From: Saururus chinensis
Lineage: Eukaryota; Streptophyta; Magnoliopsida; Piperales; Saururaceae
Direction of reading: 5' to 3'
DNA: 64,000 nt
Assembly: GCA_035235625.1 (NCBI GenBank)
Contig: CP141148.1
Coordinates: 31,683,057 to 31,747,056 of the forward strand
The position numbers and the translations under genes are program-made. Numbering within the stretch: the first letter of the stretch is position 1; each line of letters begins with the position of its first letter. Below the pieces are notes generated by a model. That model was given only the letters and a program-made list of their open reading frames with translations. It was not told the origin of the DNA and made no database searches. Of this stretch, positions 1 to 11,398 are shown piece after piece.

Positions 1-375
1 GAGATTCTTTTAAGATAAAGACGAATTCTCTAATAAATGTTCAATATATATATAGCTGTGATGTGAGGTTAAATTTTATAAAAGGTAAGTTACTTGTTAT
101 GATTTACCAAATATAAAAAAGGTAACTTGCCATGATATTAAAAGTGACCCTCCAATATGGTAGGATGCATGTGAATGAAACTGAAAGGGAAATGAATCAA
201 ATGATGGCCAGTGGTCTTATGGAATGTGGGCCTATAAATTTATTCATAGTTGTCAAAAAACTTCACAAAGGTAAATGAAAGGGGGCATATGTTAAAAAGA
301 GTCCAAAATGAATGGCCCGGAGTCCTAATCAATCCTATAGGTATAAACATGTCCTACATAAAAATCAAGGAGGAT
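1..375. other. No gene recognised
   Basis: AT-rich, non-coding sequence in front of the first solo LTR. The same unit resumes after that LTR at 2,369, so this is the left part of the DNA into which the LTR inserted. No family recognised. Confidence 0.5.
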
Positions 376-380
376 TGATC

Positions 381-2363
381 TGTAACGACCCGTTTTTTGG
401 TTACGTTTAATTTGGAAAGATTAAGGGTATTTTAATAATTTAAGATTAGTGTTAGGGGGTTTCATTAGGTGAAGTCCCCGTATCCAGGTAGAGCTCGTAG
501 TAACGAGCATGACAAATTGAAGAACGCGCGAATTAGAGGCTGGGAGCGAAAGCTACAACCTCGGGAAGCATGCCGCATGGGCGGGGTCTACTCGAAAAGA
601 GTGGGATAGCCTACCCATGTGTGGTCTTATTTCGAAGGGCTCGTCTATACGAGTCCATCGGTACTAAGAACGCACGATTCCGACTTCGGGGTAAGAAGAT
701 ATCGCGCATTGAAGTTTAGATAATTTTAGATTAAAATAATATAAAAAAATATTATTTTAATCAAGTAAGGACAAAATAGCTAGTGTCAATTGCGCCGCCC
801 GATGCGCCACGTGGTGCCGCATGGCGGGGGGGCCCGCGCGTACGCAGGATGGGGCCCGTGTCGTGGGCCAGCTCCTGCGCGACGTGCGGGAGCTGCGCGT
901 TGCACCCGCGCAGCCGCGTGACGCGTGGCACACGCATCTCCGGGGGCGTTTCATACGCCCTCGGCTTCTCCCCTATAAATTGGATTCCGTTTCATTTTTC
1001 GGGGGGAGTTTCCAGACTCGTTTGGAGTCTGTTTTCTTCCGTTCTTGAGGCGTTCTTAGCTAATTCGAGGGTGATCTACGCAATGGCATGGTCCATTCCT
1101 TGAGTTGGCACTCCTAAAAGGGAGGAACGACCCGGGGCAAGAGGAGGCTCTGTCCACCACTCTCCTGCCCCGAGAGTGAGAGAGATGGCCCGGTGAGAGA
1201 GGAGGCTCTGTCCTCTGTTACAGGGCTAGATCAAAAGAAGTGGCCCGATGTAGGGGAGGCTCCATTCTCCACCGAAGGGCCACGATGTGTGAAGGAACGC
1301 CCCGAGTAAGGGAGGTTCTGTCCGCCGCCCATGGGCGTAGAAAACGAGAAGTCTCCGGGAAAGGGGAGAGTTGGTCAGGTCGTCCTTCGGTACAAGGCAA
1401 TGAACATATGGAGGCTAGAGGAGGCTCTGTCTGCTGTCTCTGGATTTGAGGGGGAGGATGCCCAGAAACAAGCTTCCCGAATACCGCTACCCCGTGAGAC
1501 ATCAGGGGAGTAAGAGTTTCCTACCTCCTATTTTAATTATAGAATGCATGTGCTAGATAAGAGATATGATATGCCATGATATGCTATGATCTTTTACATT
1601 ATGATATGCTATGCGTATATGTCATGATGTGTGTCGTCTCGCTCTAGGTTAGAGAGAGACGGGTTGTGCGTGTGTTTATATTATGATATGCTATGCTTAT
1701 ATGCCATGATGTGTGCCGTCTTGCTCTGGGTTGGAGAGAGACGGGTTGTGCGTGTGTTTATATTATGCTTGCTATGCTTATATGTCATGATATGTGCTTA
1801 TATGCCATGATGTGTGTTTTTTTTATGTTATGATGTGTGTTGTCTCACGCTACGTAGAGCGAGACGTGTGGTGTGTGTTTGGTCTCGGCTCAGTGATGGA
1901 GCGAGACATGTGAATGTGATGTATCCGCTCTGGAATAGAGCGAGGCATGTTGTGGTGGTCGTGTGGTGCTTGTCTCTATGATAGAGCGAGATGTGTGTTG
2001 CCGGTGTTTTATCAGGTTTTTGTATAACTCCAATTAAATATTCGGAGATACGTATTTTATACGCATGTGTTTTTGGTATGCCGGTTGTATGTAGTAGCCA
2101 ATAGGCAGAACTACATCCAGATCCGATCATATCGGAGTAACATCATGGATGTTATCCGATATGTACGTAGGCAACCAACGGCAATGCAACATTGGCCTGG
2201 TCTGAATTAGTTATATAATTAGGCCAGTTCTTGCCTACGTGCAATGGAGCGCTAAAGTTCCGTAGCACGTAGAGGAAAGAGAAGACTCTCGCACTCAGAG
2301 TGTGCCGCTCTTGGTTATGGGTTTGGTTTTTACCAATTTCGGTTTTCGGGTCGGGGCGTCACA
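381..2363 (+). mobile_element. Solo LTR (family 1) of an LTR retrotransposon
   Basis: Begins TGTAACGACCCG and ends GGGGCGTCACA, so it has the TG...CA ends of an LTR. It is flanked by a perfect 5-bp target duplication, TGATC, at 376-380 and 2,364-2,368. Length is 1,983 bp, with no internal region and no second LTR. A TATAAAT box at 974-980 gives the + orientation. Between about 1,100 and 1,500 it holds degenerate units built around a GGAGGCTCTGTCC motif, and at about 1,600-1,840 an 82-bp tandem repeat. Related copies lie on the other strand at about 32,562-34,630 and 56,558-58,631. The ends and length fit Ty3/gypsy chromoviruses, but that assignment is inference because no coding domain is present. 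The intact target duplication suggests moderate or young age. Confidence 0.9.
1600..1840. repeat. 82-bp tandem repeat inside the solo LTR
   Basis: The block containing ATGCTATGC, GTCTCGCTCTAGG, AGAGAGACGGGTTGTGCG and TGTGTTTATATTATG occurs twice with a period of 82 bp, followed by a partial third copy. Copies differ at a few positions. I do not see this array in the two minus-strand relatives. Confidence 0.7.
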
Positions 2364-2368
2364 TGATC

Positions 2369-4615
2369 GATAAGGGCATGCAACACTTCTTAGGGAGAGA
2401 CAAATCTTGTAGGGAAAAAAAGTGCAATTATGTGCCTTCTTTTGCCCATTCTTTCTGCTAGCCACCAGGGATGTTGTTATGTGCATGAAGTTGATCCTAA
2501 CGTTCGCAGACGTGATAGCCTGGCTGCACTGCGCAACCATTATCTGCCCCTTTCACCCAAGTTTATGCAAATCCAAATAAAGTACAACACAGGGAAAATA
2601 AGGAAAAATGAGAACCCACCTCTAAAACATTTTATTCAGCACACAATTTACACTAACAAGGCCCCAACCTTGCTCCCAAACCCAATACCATCTTAGCTAT
2701 CTTGTAAACCTGCCACCCCTAGCTAAAAACTACCTCAAGCCTCGTTAAATTTGCTGAGTATGGTCCCCTTGGTTGAGTACACTCCCAGCAGCTTCTCCAA
2801 AGTCGCTAACAAAGTATTTGCTGCCCAACAACCCTCCGGAACTGTGGCCAAAACTCCCAATCCGACCATTGCAAATGTTTGAGTTTTGAATGATTAAATA
2901 ACCTTCCTTCAACCTGCCATGACACCCCCTTTATATAGAGGAAAGGTTGGGAAGCGTAGTATCACTAGGACTCGTCCAACCTTAGTTACAAATTCAAAAT
3001 CTCAATCCTTGCCTCATTAGAAATAGGAAACCAACCCATATACATGCTCAAAACAGTCCCAAAAGAGTCCTAACCCAACTAAAAGTATAGTTGAGCCCTC
3101 CTTCATGTATCTCGCCTCTCTAAGCACTCCTCGGACTCCTACTTGGGCTAGAAGTCTTCTACTCACATGTCATCTCATCTCAACAAAGCCTTGGCTATGT
3201 CCTCTTCTTGCATGGAGTCTATGTCCTACTAGGATTCGGCCGTCTTGAGTAATCCAACTTGAGCACAACTCCTTGTCCAGGCTTCCTACTTACATTAGGC
3301 CCCCAAGGCGACTCCTAGTCGCTCTAGGAAACATGAGATTGAATAAAAAACAACCACTAGTGTCTCTCCTACTTCAAGTAGTAGGTGTCCATAAAAGTCC
3401 CGACCTTCCTAGGAACCACCTTAGGTGATGGAACCCAACCAGCCATCAAATCCTACTCCGAGTAGGAATTGAAAATGAGTCTGCCAACACACCAACACCA
3501 TCATTTCTCAGCTTTCCCTTGGTTGCCTACTCTCCAAGCTGAGATTTCTCTGCCCCTTAGCCTATTCTGAAGCTAGGGGTCTAATAGATGCCATCGGGTA
3601 CTATGTCGAACAATTATTGAGCTCTGCCGGCATCGCTAGAGCTCGGTTGGATTGCTAACCATTTACCAATAGAGCTAACAATAAATATGAATGTTTTTAT
3701 TGTAAACAAAGAAAATAAATATTTTATGTCTTTAATTATTATATATTTTCTACGTTCAATATTAATAGTTAGGTTTAGAAAAATAATAGTTTTATTTGAA
3801 TTGTAAAACTTACATATAAAATAAGGAAAAATAAGCTTTAAGTACTCAATCACTTAAATTGAACAAAATAAAACTATTAATATGGAACAAATTTTTTTTG
3901 TCTAATTGATCTATTATTTTAGGATGGATGTAGTGTATAAATATTACTACCTTTATTTTATTGTAGATGACCCACAATATCTCACCGGACAATATGTGTT
4001 GAAGGCCAAGAATGCGACCTAGCACTGGCTGCAACCATACGTACCTTGCGAGTTGAACCTTTGCACCCAACTAAATTTAGGTGATGCCATATTAGTTCAT
4101 ACATGATAACAACCAAATTTGGCTCTAGCAATCACTAGTGCAAGGGGGAGGCAAGATGATAGACAAGAAGGAGGACAACATGAATGTTGTAATGACAATA
4201 GTGGAGGTGGCAACAACAATAGTGGATGTGGTGATAGAAGCGAGGTGCAAGGGAGGAAGAAAAAATATATAAAGATGAAGAGAGAGAGAGAGATTAGTTT
4301 TGTTACTAAATAAATAAATAAAAAAGAACAATAGCATTGGCAAACTAGTAGCGAAGATATCCATTTTCATTAGTTGAAAGAGTTTCCAGGACCCTATGGC
4401 CCAAAGGAAGATGGGGTATCCTTATTACTCAATACCCAATGGACAAAGGACCTCTCCCCCGTTTTGCCAAATATGTTACTTGATTGATAACCCAAGGGCT
4501 TTTTCCCAATTAGTTGAAGTCTATCGTTGTACATGTTAATTTATTTATAAAAAAATAAAAACAACTTACAGGAGTGGGGGTTAAGCGGAGATCCCTTAGA
4601 GTTTATTGATATAAG
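2369..4615. other. No gene recognised; anonymous repeat-like DNA
   Basis: Non-coding. The part from 2,700 to 3,560 is rich in CTCCTACT and TCCTAG type words reminiscent of retroelement untranslated DNA, but no domain or clear end is visible. At about 3,745-3,900 there is a hairpin-like AT-rich MITE with TTGAACAAAATAAAACTATT, resembling copies near 45,410 and 63,840. A short AG-rich run lies at 4,270-4,295. Confidence 0.4.
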
Positions 4616-4624
4616 AGGTTTTTT
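4616..4624. repeat. 9-bp target site duplication, left copy
   Basis: TTGATATAA, repeated exactly at 6,440-6,448 on the far side of the Mutator-like element. A 9-bp duplication is characteristic of the Mutator superfamily. Confidence 0.8.
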
Positions 4625-6439
4625 CCATATTACCTGGCCTAAGATACAAATATTCCACATTCCCTAGTTTTGTAAAAATCATTCCATAGAACCTAGGTTT
4701 ACACGATATTTGGAAAAAAATTAGACCAAAATACCCTTTCAACAAGGTTAGGGTTTAAAATCGTGTAAACTAGTTGTGACGACGCATAAACAAAGAGGAG
4801 ATCTGAGCTCAGTGACGATTTGTGATTTTCGCCTGCCGGTTTCTATTCGGTGACTGTCGGCCTCCCTCACTTCATCGGCGATCGCTCTTCTCTGATTTTT
4901 GTCCAAAAATTTATAACCACATAAACTATTTATCCTTACAAAAGGAGATCAAGATGACACTGCAACTCAAAAATGAATCTTGAGGGACTATCTAGGGAGA
5001 ACATAGCTATATAAGAATGAAGAAGGATGTAGATGCCAAGGAAGGACATTGTAGAATAGTCATGATAGCCTCCTACCCTATTATGCAAAGAGGGACTCTT
5101 ATGTAAGCATGTACACGATCTCAGAGGTTTTTATCCCTGACTTTATAAACAATTATATAAATAACAAATACTGGTGAATATCGTGTTATCAATAATACAT
5201 TATGATGAATATTGTGTTATTGATAACACACTATAACGAATATCCTATTATAGTATATGCAATATATTGTATTATCATTAACACGTATTGTTGGTATATC
5301 GTGTTACTGATAACACGTTATGGCGAATATCGTGTTATCGATAACACACTATGACGGATATCATATTATAGTATATGAGACATAGAAGAAAATAAATAAC
5401 ATGTCTTGTTGGCATATCGTGTTATCGATAACACGCTATGCCACAATATCGTGTTACCGATAACACACCATGGCGAATTTCATGTTATTGATAATACGTT
5501 GTAGCAAATATCGTGTTATCGATAACACGCTATGGCAAATATCGTATTATTGTATGTGCGATATAAATGATATTGTAACATATTGTATTATCAATAGCAC
5601 GCATTGTTGGCATATAGTGTTATCGATAACATGCTAAGGCGAATATCATGTTATCGTATATACAATATAGAGGATATCATATTATGGGTTGTTGGCTCAA
5701 AGGATACATATCGTATTATCAAAAATATATTTTATTGACATATCGAGTTATCGTATATGCGATATGAATTAAATGTTGGACACAAGCCATGCGGAGTGTG
5801 AGATCTTTGGTCCATTTAGTGGGAGTCATCCTCTCGTTCTTGCATTCTCAGAAGTCTCATGAGTCATGCAGAATGAATGCACTCTACCCGATTTCATTCG
5901 GATTCATTGTACTCCCAAAAATCTTTTCTTTTTGCAGCGTTAAATCCCTATTTGCGGCAAGTCTCCGGAGTCCTTCAATCCATTCTAAACGCAACTCAGT
6001 TTTTCATATTGTCGGAATAATATGTTTGTTGCAATTCAGCAAGCACTAAAGTGGCTTCCTTTAATTCCCCGTTTTGAATTTTGTTATTTTCATCTTTTTT
6101 TTTAAACTAGGAACTAGTTTTTGGATTGAAACTGGGAGATGGCTCTGTTCTGATTTGTTCTTTGGAACACACAATTGAGAAGGAGAAATTTTTTACTTTT
6201 TATCGATTATCTTTAAGTGGGTGCTTTTTTTTTCTGTATTCAAAGTGTTTTGATTTTGCTCATACCAATTTGTGTCATCGCCAGTCATTTTTCACAAATA
6301 ATGAGATAAGAGCTTGGGTATAGGTTTAGTTGTGATTTAAGGGTATATTTATCCTAAACTAGGTCATATGGGATTAAGTGTTAAAATCCAAGGAATATGG
6401 AATATTTGTATATCGAGCTAGGTAATATGGAAAAAACTC
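4625..6439. mobile_element. Non-autonomous Mutator-like element (MULE) with long TIRs
   Basis: Left end reads GAGGTTTTTTCCATATTACC; the reverse complement of the right end reads GAGTTTTTTCCATATTACC. The inverted homology continues for roughly 100-130 bp (through ATACAAATATTCCA). Ends are flanked by a perfect 9-bp duplication TTGATATAA. Long TIRs starting with G and 9-bp duplications are the hallmark of Mutator-like elements. The 1,815-bp element encodes no transposase that I can find. Its middle carries an array of palindromes (about 5,160-5,770). The segment 4,770-4,915, with GCCTGCCGG and CGGCGATCG words, is richer in G+C than its surroundings and could be captured host DNA, but I do not recognise a gene in it. 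Confidence 0.85.
5160..5770. repeat. Tandem array of palindromic units around CGTGTTATCGATAACACG
   Basis: Degenerate units of roughly 35-80 bp, each carrying ATCGTGTTATCGATAACAC followed by TATGGCGAATATC or TTGTTGGCATATC. The 18-bp core CGTGTTATCGATAACACG is a perfect palindrome and occurs intact at 5,418-5,435 and 5,512-5,529; other units have one or a few changes. It sits in the centre of the Mutator-like element. No spacer or array of CRISPR type is implied. Confidence 0.85.
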
Positions 6440-6755
6440 TTGATATAAAAGAAGGGGGAAAACATAAGGCCTCATCCCGAAAAGTACATAATCTGCCAGC
6501 ACAAAACTAAAGAGCAACAAAGATAAAGAAAACTAAAATCATTTGACTCTGATGCTCAAGGGAAGAATTTAAGCAAACAAAAATCTCACTCCATAGTACC
6601 AAAATAATGGCAGAACCTCCTTTTATACAATCAAGAGATACTAGAAAATCAAACAAAAATTCACTTCTGTTTAAATGTGACAGAGATGGATATGATGAAG
6701 CATAATCAAAGAACATATCACATGAACAACATGATGAATTTGCCATGGAACCATG

Positions 6756-6895
6756 CACTTCTAGTTAACCATTAACACCAGTAAATTCTTTCTTACTGCT
6801 GTTTGGTATTTGTTATGCTATATCCTTTAAATTCTTTCCTTTAGTAATTGAATCTTATTTTTTTTATTCTTGGTGTTAATGGTTAACTAGAAGTG
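6756..6895. mobile_element. 140-bp foldback MITE with perfect 25-bp inverted repeats
   Basis: Bases 6,756-6,780 and 6,871-6,895 are exact reverse complements over 25 bp (outer end CACTTCTAGTTAACC). The 90-bp centre is AT-rich and non-coding. I cannot define a target duplication, so the superfamily is unknown. Perfect arms suggest recent insertion or arm homogenisation. Confidence 0.75.
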
Positions 6896-7919
6896 TCTAG
6901 TTCCTTTAGTAATTCTTTCCTTTACAACTGTGGGACTTGCTCCATCTACATTCAACTTCCAAACTCCCATGAAAGCCCTATTCATCAAGTTTTGATAATG
7001 TTGCATGGTAGTTACAGAGTGCAAACCTCATTCCCACACTCCGCCCCCATTTGGCAATCACAGAGGGCACACAACCAATTAATGTTGTTTGTATCATGCC
7101 TTGGGATTTTTAAAATTCTTTTAGGAAAATGATATTCATACTCTATTTTCTCTACATCATAGCCTTACACCACTTTTTATTGGATAAGGAAGATAGGTCC
7201 ATCTCACAACATGAAATTCACTTTTCCCTATCCAATCATAAGTGGTGTAAGGTCTACCACTACAACAAGAAGTACTAATAGCAACACTTTTAAGCGTCAC
7301 TAATAGTCATAAAAATGTTGCTAATGCCTATTAGCAATGCTTAAAAAATATCGCTAAATGTGTCGATAAAAGTACAATCACTGATGCAAATTAACGACGC
7401 ATATCCACAAGCTTCACTAATAGTAATATTAGTGACGCTTATATTTTTGTCGCTAATATCAATTTTGTTTCACGCTTTATCATACGTTGCAAATAGTAAA
7501 TTATTAGCAATGCTTATATTTTCATCGCTAATATCAATTTTTTGTGATGCCGAATTATATGTCGCAAATAGTAAATTATTAGCAACGCTTATTCACAAAG
7601 CATCACAAATATTAAAAAATATTGATAAAAATATTTTTAAAATATAAGCGACACTTATGTTTGCATCGCTAAAAAGAAAAAATAAAAAAAATTATTAGTC
7701 GCTTTTAAAAGCGTCACTAATAACAAAAATACAAAATACAAAAAGTTTTTAGCGACGCTTTTAAAGGCGTAGCTAATAAAAATAATAAATATAAAAAAAT
7801 TATTAGCGATGCTTTCAAAAGTGTCGCTAATAAAATAAATAAATACTAAAATATTAGTGACGCTTTTAAAAGCACCACTAATAGGATTTTATTAAAAAAA
7901 CAAAATCCCACTCAGGTGG

Positions 7920-8170
7920 GATTTGGGGAGGGGGTGGGCGATGGCCTGGGGCAGGGGCTCTGGCCGAAGAGCGGCTAGAGCAGAGAAGAAGGGGGAGGGG
8001 AGAAGAATAGGGGACGGGGGCTCTGTCCGGAGGGGAGCAAAAGGGGGCGGGGGCCAAAGGGGGCGGGGGGAGGAGCTCCTGTCAGAGGCTGGGGGAGCTA
8101 GTGGCAGTGACGGAATGAGGGGCGACAACCGAAGGGGAGAGGGGCACGGGGGGGTGGGGTATATATAACG
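7920..8170 (+). repeat. G-rich block with quadruplex-forming motif
   Basis: Strongly G-biased on the + strand. At 8,043-8,070 four G-runs of five or more are separated by one to five bases (GGGGGCGGGGG, CCAAA, GGGGGCGGGGGG), a canonical G-quadruplex pattern. It lies in the centre of the CACTA-like element. Open frames across it are an effect of composition. Confidence 0.75.
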
Positions 8171-8339
8171 TGCTAGAGAAAATTTTGCCGGTGCGTGCGA
8201 AAAAACATCGGTATTAGCAACGAAGTGTCTCAAATAGTATAGCTATTGGCGACGCTTATATGGAAGCATCGCAAATAGTTATACTATTTGCGCACTTCTT
8301 TATAAGTTTCGCAAATAAGATAAAATGAATAAAAAAATA

Positions 8340-9070
8340 TAAATCTTCTCTCTCCCATCCCTCTCTATCTTTTCTATCTCCTCCCTCTCTCTCTCATCCT
8401 CTCACTACTCTCTCTCCCCCCTCTCACAAAGTCTCACTCTCTCTCCCCCTCTCACTACTATATATATATATATATATATCCCCTCTCACTCTCTCTCTCC
8501 CCTCACTCTCCTCTCTATATAATTTCTTTATTAATTTTAAAACATAATATATAATAGAAGGGAGAGAGAGAGAGAAAGAAGGGGAAGAGAGAGGGAGAGA
8601 GATGTGAAAGAGAAAGTGGAGAGATAGGGAAGAGAGAGAGGAGAGATAGAGAATTTAATTTAGATTTTTATAAAAATTTTATTATATCTTATATTTTAAA
8701 ATAAATAAAAAATTTAAAATTAAATGTAATAGTGACGCATAGCAAAATGCGTTGCTACTAACCTAGGTAGTAGCGACGCATATTCATAAGCGTCGCTACT
8801 ACCTAGGTTAGTAGCTACTTATATGTTTATGCGTCATGATTACTTTTAATTTTATTTTTTTATTTTAAAATATAATATATAATAAAAGGGAGAGAGGGAA
8901 AGAGTGAGAAGGGGAGAGAAGGAGAGAAGAGAGAGAAAAGAGAGAGGGGAGAGAAGGAGAGAAGAGAGAGAAAAGAGAGAGGGGAGAGAAGGAGAGAAGA
9001 GAGAGAAAAGAGAGAGGGGAGAGAGGAGAGAGAGGGGAGAGAGAGGAGAGATAATTAAGAGAGAGGAGAG
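8340..9070. repeat. Polypyrimidine and polypurine (CT/GA) simple repeats
   Basis: CT-rich runs from 8,345 to 8,515 with a short TA repeat at 8,459-8,478, then GA-rich runs at 8,555-8,650 and 8,885-9,065, the last made of repeated GAGAGAAGGAGAGAAGAG units. These are internal to the CACTA-like element, between inverted TAGCGACGCA motifs. Confidence 0.85.
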
Positions 9071-9765
9071 ATAAACAATTTAATTTAGATTTTTATGATT
9101 TTTTATTAAAATATTAGATTTTTAAATAAATAAAAGAAATTAAAATTAAATGTAATAGTGACGCATATGTTTATACGTTGCGACTACCTAGGTTAGTAGA
9201 GATGCATTTTGCTATGCGTCGATACTACTTGGGTTAGTAGCGACGTATTTTTTATGCGTTTCTACTACCTTTAATTTTAATTTCTTTTATTCATTTTAAA
9301 ATATAATATTTCATTAAAATTTTGTTAAAAATTAAAATTAAATAATCCTCTTTCTCCCTCCACTCACCCTCTCTATATAATTACTTTTATTTATTTTAAT
9401 TTTTTTATTAATTTTAAAATATAATATATAATAAAAAGGAGAGAGAAAGAGTGAGAAGGGGAAGAAAGAGGTAAAGAGGGGGAGAGAGAGACAAGGAATT
9501 AAATAAAATATACTAGTGACACAGAAAGAGGTGCTAAAATATACTAGCGACGGTTTGATACTAAGCGTCACAAATACAACTTATAATAGTGACGCTTATG
9601 TAAGTGCATTGCTAAAAACTTAATTACTAGCGACGCTTATAAAAGTATCGCTAGTAGTTTATTTTAGCGACACATTGGTGTGCGTCGCTAATAAAAGTGT
9701 TCCTAAAAATAAGTTTTATTGTAGTTTATAGTGTAGAGAAAGTGGAGTAAGAAAATCAACTTTAT

Positions 9766-11180
9766 TCTTTTATCATAGTAAAATCAATGAAAATAAAATT
9801 TCTTTATAAAAATCCTTTTTGTCAATCTTTCGAAAAGATTATCCTTGAGTAACTCACTTGTTTTCAAATATAAGAATATCCAAACCATTATATTCATACA
9901 TATGACAAGGTCAAATTACACATAAATCATATAGGGACTTACTCGAGTACATACCAAGATTTATAATATATACAATCATAAGTAATTGACACTCATGTGT
10001 CTATGTTCAAATTACAAATCATATTAAATCTTTGTTGTCAAAGATAAAAAAATTCTACATTACTACTAAATATCCTTCTGTTGCTCAACGATCCTAGCCC
10101 GATTACTTTTCTGGTAAACCTGCATCACGAGAAAACTGAATATACAAATATACCTAATGAGATGGTTAAATAAGTACTATAAATTAATAATGTACATGAA
10201 AGTTATCGACATTCGTGCCGATGCCAAAGAAGAAGAAGGAAGTGGGAAAGAACGAAAATGGGGTAAAATGAGAAATATGGGAGATTTTAATAAAAGATGG
10301 TGGGGTAAGAGAGAAATAGGGACAGAAAAAAAAAAGGGTTTAATAACCACGTTCATATAAATATTTGGAGTTTATTTCAAGATATAAGGATTAATTAGTG
10401 TAAGCTTTTCTATTTACCTCTTCTTTAAATTCAAGATACTATGTAGTTTATTAAAAGTGATTTTTAAAAAAAAATTATGACACTTTTTTTTTTCAGGAAT
10501 AACGACGAAAATTAATCAACAGGCAATACATGCTACATTATGAAAATTGGACGTGGACGTATCAGGGTACACCAATGTTTGTTTCATCTTATCATTTGGT
10601 CACTAGACTCACCACCCTGCCTAAACGTTGTCACAGATGACCAGTGGCCCACTGGTGGACTGACTGCCGATTCAGTGAAAGCTATCTCAAACTAAACGTC
10701 AATATATATCAATGAGAACTAGATATAGATGCACTTAATTAATTTAGTTTATTTCCAAAAAAGTGCAAATTCAGAAGCATAATAGGTCAAAATGAAAGCT
10801 GGTCAGACCTGCATGTCCAGAAACTATAGTTTTCTTTTGTGTACTTAGTGAATATTAATATCAGCTTAGACGTGGACCAAACTCAAATCAGTCGTAAGAG
10901 CAGGTGTGAAAGAGCAAAAAGCCAATCAATATCACTTAAACATGCAACTACTTTATACAAAAATAATAAATAAACTACAAGTAGTGTTAGTTTTTCAGTT
11001 AGGAATCTCGGATTGACAAGTTGATGTTAGTTAATATAATTAACAACTAACAGGAATAGGATTAAAGAGCCAAAGATGTGAAGGAAGGAGAGAGGAAACT
11101 TGCTGTTTGCAAAAAAAAAAGTGCAAATTTGTCAGCAACCAAGCATGTAAAGCCAGATAAGACCAGACTGGTTCTTCGTA
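9766..11180. other. No gene recognised; upstream of first F-box-like copy
   Basis: AT-rich, non-coding. Short frames such as one at 10,157-10,360 are lysine/glutamate-rich and look random. The 3' end merges into the promoter of the gene at 11,399. Confidence 0.5.
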
Positions 11181-11280
11181 AAATTCAATTACAAGAATAT
11201 GAGCAACCAGTCAAGGTCAAGGCGCAGGACTATTGAATGATTCAAAACTTCAGCATCTCCTAAGACACTGCTCTATATAA
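11181..11280 (+). promoter_or_regulatory. Promoter with double W-box and TATA box (copy 1)
   Basis: CCAGTCAAGGTCAAGG at 11,207-11,222 contains two W-box cores (TTGACC and TTGACT on the opposite strand), the WRKY-factor site. It is preceded by AAATTCAATTACAAGA. TATATAA lies at 11,274-11,280, about 120 bp before the ATG. The same arrangement occurs upstream of all four family copies in this window. Confidence 0.75.
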
Positions 11281-11398
11281 ACAGACCAGCTAGAGACCAA
11301 GAATCAATCACACATCAATTCACATAAGCTTTCAAATTTGCTCTCAGTATTCGAAGATTCAAGGATAAAGCTGAAAAGGGTTAACAAGCCAACCAGCC

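Larger units (their letters stand above)
7258..9726. mobile_element. Non-autonomous CACTA-like DNA transposon
   Basis: Starts CACTACAACAAGAAGTACTA; the reverse complement of the right end starts AACTACAATAAAACTTA, a near match to the CACTACAA ends of En/Spm (CACTA) elements. About 600 bp at the left and 1 kb at the right are filled with copies, in both orientations, of TTAGCGACGCTTTTAAAAGC and its variants, the sub-terminal repeats expected as transposase-binding sites. The middle is a G-rich block and long GA/CT runs. No transposase is present, so it would need a partner in trans. A short TA-containing duplication flanks it. Confidence 0.8.
7122..9765. mobile_element. MITE interrupted by a CACTA-like element
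   Basis: The left part (about 7,122-7,257) and right part (about 9,727-9,765) together make a foldback MITE of about 175 bp. The left part contains an internal inverted repeat (TTACACCAC...TTGGATAAGG against CCCTATCCAATC...GTGGTGTAA). A relative without the insertion lies at about 22,408-22,665 on the other strand and shares AGGAAAATG, ATATTCATA and GTGTAAGACC. Comparing the two places the 2.5-kb insertion just after GTGTAAGGTCTA. Outer ends are approximate. Confidence 0.7.

Noticed and set aside
5160-5770. CRISPR-like appearance of regularly spaced palindromes
   Set aside because: Units are degenerate and contiguous with no unique spacers; the context is a plant MULE with no cas-like gene.
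7892-8233. 113-codon proline/serine/leucine-rich frame
   Set aside because: It lies in the G-rich core of the CACTA-like element, and its composition simply reflects that strand bias.
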